5,323 nucleotides of DNA, taken from Coriobacteriales bacterium (GTDB taxonomy: Bacteria; Actinomycetota; Coriobacteriia; Coriobacteriales; UBA8131). The translations under genes and the position numbers were made by a program. Below are positions 1 to 5,323 of the stretch, piece after piece. The stretch is taken from positions 1-5,323 of the forward strand of contig JAIRUT010000027.1 of NCBI GenBank assembly GCA_031254255.1. Direction: 5' to 3'. The notes beneath the pieces are model-generated. The model did no database searches. It was given only the letters and a program-made list of their open reading frames with translations, and was not told the DNA's origin. Every line of letters starts with the position of its first letter. The first letter of the stretch is position 1.

Positions 1-13
1 ATAATGCTGGCTC

Positions 14-1288
14 TTAGCTGCTTGCCTGTTCACACGAGTTGTTATCTTCAAGCTTCTTCCATGCCTCATAATGGGAGACTTGGAGACGTTCATACCTCTT
101 CAGCCAGAGCTGACGCATCAGGCTTTTATCCGCTTTATAATCGAGAGGATTCCCCCATCTGCCAGCACCCATGAGATTCAGCCCTGTGTGATGGAGCAAA
201 TTATCAGCGTCGCCAACACAGCGTCGAGTGTATGCCTCCGGCAACACAGACCAGATGTATGGCTCCACCTCCAAAACAGGTTCAATGGCTCGTTGATAAA
301 CAAGATCCTCCGTTATGAAACGCGCAATGTTTGCCCCAGACCCAGTCACATAGTAGTTGCCTCGACCTTGCCGGGTGTTGACCTCCAGGACTTTAAGGCA
401 GTCCTGACGCTGGTCATATTTCAAATCAAAGGAGGCAAAACCGCGATAACCATTTTTTAGCAGTAGGTCACCCAGTTGACGAGCTGTATCCTTAATCTGT
501 TTGCCATGTGGCTCAGAAACAATCACCACGGAATTTCCCACACCCTTGGGGGTATGCTCCTCGGCCAATACGCGACCGGAGGCAGAAAGGGTCAAAACAC
601 CCCGAGAATCGATGTATTGCGTCAAAACATAGAGATCCGAGTCTGGCCCATCGATATACTCCTGGACAATAACCTCACCATCATACTTGGCCGCATATAC
701 AGCTGACAGCAAGGTCTTCAGCTCGGCAACGCTGCTAACTATATGCACCTTGCGCTGATTCTCAAAAGGATGCCGCCACCAAGACACCCCATCTGATGGC
801 TTGACTATAAATGGCGGCTGGAAATCGATATCGATCCGACCGCCGAAGGACTCGGAATAGACAAAGGTCTTGGGATGGGCTATTTTCTCTTGATCGCAGA
901 GGGCATAGAAATTTTGCTTGTGTGCATAACGAAGAAGATCAGAATGCTTCATGTAATGCTGGCAGACATTCTCCGGAAGCCCTTCCTCAGCAGCAATGGC
1001 TATCGCTTGGACATAGTTGTCACCACAACCGATGGGCAGGATTTTCTGGGCGGGATGATCGGCCGCAAAATCCTGCAATAAAGATCTGAGCACCTTCGGA
1101 TTGTCAGTATCTTGATGGGCGTCATAATCGGCTATGCATGTGTAGTGTAAGGGTCCGGAGAGTGCGGTACCATAGGCTTTGATCCTGATTCCATAAGCCT
1201 CATGATAGGCGCGAGCCAAGCTATAGACATTGATATCTGCGGCAAATACGACAGGAATGAAATCCTGGTTACCTATTTTTAAGGTCAC
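14..1288 (-). CDS. ATP-grasp carboxylate-amine ligase, possible peptidoglycan D-aspartate ligase-like enzyme
   Basis: Predicted soluble ATP-grasp ligase of 424 residues, with no signal peptide or membrane segment. An N-terminal pre-ATP-grasp domain (about 10-115) contains DINVYSLARAYHEAYGI at 18-34 and GCGDNY at 87-92. The ATP-grasp domain follows: NFYALCDQ at 126-133, IVKPSDG at 161-167 with a nucleotide-binding Lys163, VQEYIDGPDSDLY at 208-220, and the metal-binding set Asp288 (SFDLKYD), Glu302 and Asn304 in LEVNTRQGRGNYYV at 301-314. Such enzymes join a carboxylate to an amine through an acyl phosphate. The overall pattern resembles the group containing the Enterococcus D-Asp ligase Asl, and the position after murF agrees with a role on the stem peptide, but the substrate is inferred. 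GTG 1288 was chosen as start because AGGGGG lies 6 nt upstream. A TTG eight codons earlier has no ribosome site. The stop is TAA at 16-14. Confidence 0.85.
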   Translation of the reverse strand: MTLKIGNQDFIPVVFAADINVYSLARAYHEAYGIRIKAYGTALSGPLHYTCIADYDAHQDTDNPKVLRSLLQDFAADHPAQKILPIGCGDNYVQAIAIAAEEGLPENVCQHYMKHSDLLRYAHKQNFYALCDQEKIAHPKTFVYSESFGGRIDIDFQPPFIVKPSDGVSWWRHPFENQRKVHIVSSVAELKTLLSAVYAAKYDGEVIVQEYIDGPDSDLYVLTQYIDSRGVLTLSASGRVLAEEHTPKGVGNSVVIVSEPHGKQIKDTARQLGDLLLKNGYRGFASFDLKYDQRQDCLKVLEVNTRQGRGNYYVTGSGANIARFITEDLVYQRAIEPVLEVEPYIWSVLPEAYTRRCVGDADNLLHHTGLNLMGAGRWGNPLDYKADKSLMRQLWLKRYERLQVSHYEAWKKLEDNNSCEQASS

Positions 1289-1292
1289 GAGC

Positions 1293-1364
1293 TGCCCCCT
1301 GCAAGCACTCAAAAAGACTGTCTAAAAGGTTGCCCCCTGCAAACACTCAACAAGACTGTCTAAA
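1293..1364 (-). repeat. 34-bp tandem direct repeat across the murF-ligase junction
   Basis: The two copies are at 1364-1331 and 1326-1293, separated by 4 bp, with a period of 38 bp. They match at 32 of 34 positions; the differences are at 1305/1343 and 1313/1351. The first copy encodes the murF C-terminus (LDSLVECLQGA). The second copy spans the murF TAG, most of the murF-ligase gap and the ligase Shine-Dalgarno. Because 38 is not a multiple of three, the second copy falls out of the murF frame. Each copy contains the small inverted repeat AGACAGTCT. Confidence 0.93.
1295..1300 (-). promoter_or_regulatory. Shine-Dalgarno sequence of the ATP-grasp ligase gene
   Basis: Reads AGGGGG on the minus strand, with a 6-nt spacer (CAGCTC) before the GTG at 1288. 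This is the strongest ribosome site in the window and it decides the ligase start. It lies inside the second copy of the 34-bp repeat. The same hexamer in the first copy (1338-1333) is coding sequence of murF (Gln-Gly) and has no start codon at a suitable distance. Confidence 0.7.
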
Positions 1365-2842
1365 GACATCGAACGAGAAGCCTTAATAAGTATGACAGGT
1401 CTTGCCTGCAAATGTGGCAGGAGTTGACCAAAAGCATCGATTTTTTCTGTAGTGCTAAAAACCTGGTCAGCAGACATGCCAGCAGATATTGCCCCCTCGG
1501 CTATTCCCAAGGCTCGAGATCCGATCGTGAGCAGGAAGTGAACGCCGGTTTGGGCCACATACTCGCCAATCTGGAAATGCAGGTCGTTTTCCGTGGGGCC
1601 GAGCTCCAGCATGTCACCCAATACCGCGATATGCAAAGAATCATCCTTGATTGACTGAAGAGTTGACAGAGCAGCACGCATGGAGTCGGGATTAGCATTG
1701 TAGCAGTCGCTGATAACACGGGTACCGTCATTGAGCATGATCAGTTGCTGACGCATGGAGAGGGCCTGGGTTGACTGCAGGCCAGCTTGGATCGCAGCCA
1801 CAGACAACCCGGTGAGAAAACCGACCCCTGCCGCTGCCAGGGCATTGTAGACGTTGTGTTTGCCTTGGAGCTGGAGCTTGATTGTTGCATGCTGTCCATC
1901 AGGTAACTGAAGCTGAAAATTTGGATAACCCAAGCTGTCAAACTCCAGTGAAGTGGCAGACAATCGAATGTCTTGGACATCTGTTACCGATCCATATTTC
2001 AGCACATCAAAGCGGCGTTCATCGGCCTGGCCGAACTCGAGGACGCGCTCAGTCCACAGATCATCGCCATTGATAACAACTTGTGGGCCCGCCAGCCGAA
2101 ACTCTGGTTTGCCGGGGATCAAGGGCTGATTTTGCATGATTGGACTGAGGCCGGATATCAACTCAGACTTGGCCAAGGCTATACCTTCTTGACTGCCAAC
2201 AAGCTCCATATGAGCCTGGCCGATATTAGTGTAGACAGCGATATGGGGCCTGGCTATCTGGCAGTAACGCTCGATCTCGCCACGATACTGCATGCCCATC
2301 TCTAAGACCAGCATCTCGGTGTGGGCATCAGCACCGATAATAGTCGCTGGCAAACCCAGTAGATTGTTAAAATTGCCCTCATTGGCCACTGTAACAAAGT
2401 CTTGCCGAAGTACCGAGGCGATAAGTTCCTTTGTGGATGACTTTCCACTGGATCCGGTGACCCCGACAACGCAGCAGTTCAGCTTCTGCCGCCAAAGCCC
2501 GGCGATCTCTCCAAACAGATATTCCGGATCTGTGCTGATCAAAAGGCCGGCCCCAGACGATTCTGCCGCCTGTCTGGCATTGGTTGAAAAGGACTGGGAA
2601 GCGATAACCAACGAAGCACCGGCTTCAATGGCTGGGATGATGAAATCATGCCCGTCAACCTGCTCGCCTTTGATGGCGATAAAGACGTCTCCCGGCTTGA
2701 TGTTGCGGGAATCCCAGACTGCATTGTTAACCACCTGCTCGGGGCGCTGAGGGCTTAGGATCACTTCTGCTGTTGCAGACGCTGCTGTTGCAGACGCCAC
2801 CAGGCGCAAGCGAGCAAGGATCTCTTCCAGAACGAGCTTCAT
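1322..2842 (-). CDS. murF: MurF, UDP-MurNAc-tripeptide:D-Ala-D-Ala ligase
   Basis: Cytoplasmic Mur ligase of 506 residues. It joins D-Ala-D-Ala to the UDP-MurNAc-tripeptide with ATP, giving the substrate of MraY. The N-terminal UDP-binding domain includes DSRNIKPGDVFIAIKG at 44-59. The ATP loop GVTGSSGKSSTKE is at 127-139 with Lys134. NEGNFNNLLGLP at 154-165, EMGMQYRGEI at 181-190 and TNIGQAH at 205-211 are typical of the central domain. The C-terminal domain shows KHNVYNALAA at 328-337, DCYNANPDSM at 379-388, VLGDMLELG at 407-415 and KASRSM at 487-492, where the usual KGSR has Ala for Gly. It is longer than most MurF proteins, partly from a Pro-rich stretch at about 230-255. It starts 5 bp after ftsW with only a weak AGAAG ribosome site, so translational coupling is likely. 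The 3' end lies in a tandem duplication that sets the present TAG stop. Confidence 0.96.
   Translation of the reverse strand: MKLVLEEILARLRLVASATAASATAEVILSPQRPEQVVNNAVWDSRNIKPGDVFIAIKGEQVDGHDFIIPAIEAGASLVIASQSFSTNARQAAESSGAGLLISTDPEYLFGEIAGLWRQKLNCCVVGVTGSSGKSSTKELIASVLRQDFVTVANEGNFNNLLGLPATIIGADAHTEMLVLEMGMQYRGEIERYCQIARPHIAVYTNIGQAHMELVGSQEGIALAKSELISGLSPIMQNQPLIPGKPEFRLAGPQVVINGDDLWTERVLEFGQADERRFDVLKYGSVTDVQDIRLSATSLEFDSLGYPNFQLQLPDGQHATIKLQLQGKHNVYNALAAAGVGFLTGLSVAAIQAGLQSTQALSMRQQLIMLNDGTRVISDCYNANPDSMRAALSTLQSIKDDSLHIAVLGDMLELGPTENDLHFQIGEYVAQTGVHFLLTIGSRALGIAEGAISAGMSADQVFSTTEKIDAFGQLLPHLQARPVILIKASRSMSLDSLVECLQGATF
2767..2796 (-). repeat. 15-bp perfect tandem repeat near the murF 5' end
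   Basis: The plus-strand unit CTGCTGTTGCAGACG occurs twice back to back (2767-2781 and 2782-2796). It is five codons long and in frame, so MurF residues 16-25 read ASATA-ASATA. It lies just after the first predicted helix of the N-terminal domain. A recent slippage duplication is the simplest explanation. Confidence 0.9.
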
Positions 2843-2847
2843 TTCTT

Positions 2848-4290
2848 CTAGATTACTCTTTTCCTCATGGTATTTGATTGAGCCCCTCGGTAGGACTGAT
2901 AGGATTGTTGCCGCCCAAGCTGACTGGAACGGTTGTTTCTGCTGCCTGAGCTGTAGCTGCTTTGGCTTTGGCTTTGGCTGATCGAGGGCCTTTGAGCTGC
3001 CCCAACAGAGTAAGTGTACCCCTGTTGTCGTCCCTGTTGACGCGGGGAGTAGTATCCTGGCTGCTCTCCAGGTGCCCCGGAGTTTGAGTCCGCACTGCCG
3101 TTGACGAGACGGAACCTATCGCGGCGAGCAGTCACCGGATCAGCAGCATGATCAAATAAGGCGACCATGACAATCAGCCCGACAAGCATCAGAGTCGAAA
3201 TCATCGATGAGCCACCGGTACTGAAAAAGGGCAGGGGTTTTCCGGTCAGCGGCCCTGCGCCAGTCACTGATGCCAGATTGATCAGCGCCTGGAAGGTTAT
3301 GAACACCGTTGCTCCCCCAGCGATCATGCGCCCACGAATAGTGCCCGCACGCAAAGCGATCAGGAGCCCCGATAAAGAGAACAGCAAGAAGAGGCCGACT
3401 ACCAGAAGAGTTCCGAAGATCCCCATCTCCTCGCCGATGATAGCAAAGATATAATCGTTATCAGAGGCGGATAAATATCCATACTTTTGCATAGACAGAC
3501 CAAGATCAAGACCACTGCCCTGCCCGTTTCCGGCAAGCGCAAAATAGCCATTCTGAGCTTGATAGGAAACACTGCCATCGCCGGAGGTGATATTTGGGAT
3601 GCTTGCCATAAAGCTGTCCCAGCGTTCCATACGGAAGGAATGCACAAAATAACTACCAATCAAAAAGAGAACTGCGACTCCCAGGATAATCGGAATGATG
3701 AACTTTCCACCTTTGCCAATAGGCAGGTTACCAAGGACCAAAACAGTCAAGATGCCGACGAAGATAATCATGGTAGAACCCATGTCATTTTGCAAGACAT
3801 AGGTGGTCACAATAGTTAAGACCATAACGGCAAAGAGAGCAAACGCAGCCATTCCACTGTTCTTGCGCCACTGTAAAACCAGAACAACAGACGTCAGGAG
3901 CACGGCGATCTTAAAGAACTCTGAAGGCTGGAAATTAAAGCCCCCTATGACCAGCCACCTGTAAGCGCCATTTTCAGCGACTCCCAAACCGGGAATCCTC
4001 ACAGCAACCATCAAGAGGAAAAACACTGCCAATAGAATCCAAGTGAAGATAAACCAGAACCTTTCGTTTGCATAACCCAGCCTGCCAATAACAACAATCG
4101 CGACCAAGCCGGCAATGCCAATTACGGTAAATATCAGCTGTTTGATGATCTCGCTTTCGCCATTGCTCACAAAGGAGGCAGAATAAGACATAGCCAATCC
4201 AAAAATCAGGAGAATGGAGGTAATGATTATCAGAAAGGTTGCTGACCCGATAAAGTTGATAATCCTATGTGAGAGGTTTCGCATGTCCAT
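2848..4290 (-). CDS. ftsW: FtsW-type SEDS peptidoglycan glycosyltransferase with long C-terminal tail
   Basis: SEDS-family polytopic membrane protein of 480 residues. FtsW polymerises lipid II into septal glycan strands together with a class B PBP. Visible signatures are GAYRW at 108-112, QPSEFFK at 121-127, MQKYGYL at 267-273, then DNDYIFAIIGEE at 277-288, where Asp279 aligns with the catalytic Asp of the family. TGKPLPFFSTGGSS is at 349-362. About ten membrane segments fill residues 12-380, with the large extracellular loop at about 215-278. Residues 381-480 form a basic Ser/Gln/Arg-rich tail, predicted cytoplasmic and unusually long. The ATG at 4290 was chosen because a weak GGA lies 6 nt upstream and the protein then begins with a short N-terminus before the first membrane segment; ATG 4284 is also possible. 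RodA has the same motifs, so FtsW rests on the neighbours mraY and murF. The stop is TAG. Confidence 0.88.
   Translation of the reverse strand: MDMRNLSHRIINFIGSATFLIIITSILLIFGLAMSYSASFVSNGESEIIKQLIFTVIGIAGLVAIVVIGRLGYANERFWFIFTWILLAVFFLLMVAVRIPGLGVAENGAYRWLVIGGFNFQPSEFFKIAVLLTSVVLVLQWRKNSGMAAFALFAVMVLTIVTTYVLQNDMGSTMIIFVGILTVLVLGNLPIGKGGKFIIPIILGVAVLFLIGSYFVHSFRMERWDSFMASIPNITSGDGSVSYQAQNGYFALAGNGQGSGLDLGLSMQKYGYLSASDNDYIFAIIGEEMGIFGTLLVVGLFLLFSLSGLLIALRAGTIRGRMIAGGATVFITFQALINLASVTGAGPLTGKPLPFFSTGGSSMISTLMLVGLIVMVALFDHAADPVTARRDRFRLVNGSADSNSGAPGEQPGYYSPRQQGRQQGYTYSVGAAQRPSISQSQSQSSYSSGSRNNRSSQLGRQQSYQSYRGAQSNTMRKRVI
2961..2978 (-). repeat. Hexanucleotide tandem repeat in the FtsW tail
   Basis: The plus strand shows TTTGGC three times in a row. 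On the coding strand this gives alternating Ser and Gln codons, part of SQSQSQS at FtsW residues 438-444. The unit is two codons, so gain or loss of copies would keep the frame. Confidence 0.85.
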
Positions 4291-4334
4291 AACTTTTCCA
4301 ATACTCCAATGCTTTAGTGTTCCAGTATTTCCAA

Positions 4335-5323
4335 TCAGAAAGCTTGATTGAAGAAGCAAGCAAATCCGATTGATGCAAAAAGCGCTGTTATTATCCAAAA
4401 TCGGATTACAACCTTGACCTCTGACCAACCTTTCTGTTCGAAGTGATGGTGCAGTGGAGCCATCAGGAAGACACGCTTGTGAGTCAACTTGAAATAGACA
4501 ACCTGAATGATCACCGAGAGGGCCTCGATGATGAAGATACCGCCGACCACAAGCGAGAGCACCTCGGTGTCTGTCATGATCGCTATGGCCGCAAAGGCAG
4601 CGCCCAGCGCTAAGGAGCCAGTGTCACCCATGAAGATGCTGGCCGGGTGGGAGTTAAACCAGAGAAACCCTACGCAGGCACCAGTTATAGCGGCGGCAAA
4701 AAGGGCAACCCCAAGCTGATCAGTGACATAGGCGATAGCCGCCATGACAACCATAGCGATGAGCACCGTGCCAGCCGCAAGGCCATCAAGGCCATCGGTC
4801 AGGTTGACCGCATTGGCCATGCCGACCAAGAGCAAAAAGACAAATAGCATGTACAGCCAAGGTATGGTTATACTCACAGCACCCAAGGTCAAGGTGGAAC
4901 TCAAGACCCCGAGATCTATAGTGGTCAGAAAGGGAATGGTAACTGTCGGTTGGACACCGGCAATATTCGTGGCCAGAAGGGTAAAGGTCACAGAAATCAA
5001 GGTCAGGGCGATCATCTTAGCAGTGGGTTTGAGACCCAGAGAACGCTCCTTGACTACTTTCGAAACATCATCTACGAGACCAATCAAGCCGGTAAAAAGC
5101 GTCACCAGACAGACCAGCAACAGACGGCTGAAATCGGTACCACCAACCGGACGATAGACCAGGAGCAAGCAAATGAAGACAGCTAGCAGGATGGCCACCC
5201 CACCCATCGTCGGTGTGCCTTGCTTGACTAAGTGACGCTGGGGGCCGTCTGCACGTACCTGTTGACCAATCTGACGAAAGCGCAGGATCCGGATCCAGAT
5301 AGGAAGCAGGATCATAGTTACGG
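4335..5323 (-). CDS. mraY: MraY, phospho-MurNAc-pentapeptide-transferase (5' partial)
   Basis: MraY is an integral membrane enzyme that transfers phospho-MurNAc-pentapeptide from UDP to undecaprenyl phosphate, giving lipid I. The family signatures are all visible, numbered from the first Met in the window (326 residues): GQQVRADGPQRHL at 17-29 followed by GTPTMGG at 33-39; the Asp-Asp pair of the DDxxK motif at 82-86; NLTDGLDG at 171-178; MGDTGS at 229-234; and the three-His loop PLHHH at 287-291, then GWSE. Hydrophobic segments alternate in the usual way. The reading frame stays open to the window edge upstream of that Met (codons for Val-Thr). By comparison with Bacillus MraY, roughly 15-20 residues of the first membrane segment are missing, so the true start probably lies outside the window and the Met at 5315 is internal. 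The gene ends with TGA at 4337-4335, 44 bp before ftsW on the same strand. Confidence 0.96.
   Translation of the reverse strand, partial: VTMILLPIWIRILRFRQIGQQVRADGPQRHLVKQGTPTMGGVAILLAVFICLLLVYRPVGGTDFSRLLLVCLVTLFTGLIGLVDDVSKVVKERSLGLKPTAKMIALTLISVTFTLLATNIAGVQPTVTIPFLTTIDLGVLSSTLTLGAVSITIPWLYMLFVFLLLVGMANAVNLTDGLDGLAAGTVLIAMVVMAAIAYVTDQLGVALFAAAITGACVGFLWFNSHPASIFMGDTGSLALGAAFAAIAIMTDTEVLSLVVGGIFIIEALSVIIQVVYFKLTHKRVFLMAPLHHHFEQKGWSEVKVVIRFWIITALFASIGFACFFNQAF

Noticed and set aside
1289..1312. TTG at 1312 as the start of the ATP-grasp ligase.
   Set aside because: No Shine-Dalgarno precedes it, and its first eight codons lie within the murF-derived repeat and its edge. The GTG at 1288 has AGGGGG 6 nt upstream and begins the family-like sequence.
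2865..3095. A 76-codon frame on the same strand inside the ftsW tail (from a GTG, with an Ala/Lys-rich segment).
   Set aside because: It is the shifted reading of a low-complexity region. No ribosome site or recognisable domain was seen.
4300..4329. Inverted repeat (AATACT/AGTATT arms) in the mraY-ftsW gap, considered as a terminator or attenuator.
   Set aside because: Only six A/T-rich pairs form in the transcript, with mismatches above them and no U-run. It is too weak to call.
4291..4428. Upstream extension of ftsW to a TTG at 4428, overlapping mraY by 94 bp.
   Set aside because: The extra 46 residues mostly translate the mraY 3' end in another frame and do not look like an FtsW N-terminus. 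The ATG at 4290 gives a normal short N-terminus and has a GGA at a suitable distance.
4780..4812. Repeated GATGGCCT-like units in mraY.
   Set aside because: They result from the conserved NLTDGLDGLA motif encoded with similar codons and are not an independent repeat.
71..5186. Multiple plus-strand open frames of 60-152 codons opposite the four genes.
   Set aside because: They lie antisense to strongly conserved coding sequence, show no family motifs, and are explained as shadows of the real genes.

Overview
This window is one minus-strand block of peptidoglycan-precursor and division genes. In transcription order, from high to low coordinates, it holds mraY (its 5' end cut by the window edge), an ftsW-type SEDS glycosyltransferase, murF, and an ATP-grasp carboxylate-amine ligase. 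No plus-strand gene is convincing. No RNA gene, mobile element, CRISPR array or terminator was seen. Coding is almost continuous: the gaps are 44 bp (mraY-ftsW), 5 bp (ftsW-murF) and 33 bp (murF-ligase), so no stretch over 300 bases lacks a gene.

The content is that of a dcw (division and cell wall) cluster. MraY makes lipid I from UDP-MurNAc-pentapeptide at the membrane. MurF makes that pentapeptide in the cytoplasm. FtsW polymerises lipid II outside the membrane at the septum. The ATP-grasp protein belongs to a group that includes D-aspartate ligases, which add a bridge residue to the peptide stem. In this context, modification of the stem peptide is the best hypothesis for it, but this is inferred and not shown. 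The gene order is not the textbook murE-murF-mraY-murD-ftsW-murG: no murD lies between mraY and ftsW, and murF follows ftsW.

The organism looks like a Gram-positive-type bacterium of middling GC by eye. A Bacillota (Clostridia-like) or Coriobacteriia source is plausible from the MraY and FtsW style and from the ligase family, but I cannot place it further.

The most interesting structure is at the murF-ligase junction. A 34-bp near-perfect tandem direct repeat (32/34 identical, period 38 bp) duplicates the 3' coding end of murF. The second copy contains the present murF stop and the Shine-Dalgarno sequence of the ligase. Read in the frame homologous to murF, it continues to a longer alternative C-terminus that would overlap the ligase start. 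Smaller in-frame tandem repeats occur at the other end of murF (15 bp x2) and in the FtsW tail (6 bp x3). FtsW also carries a long basic Ser/Gln-rich C-terminal tail.
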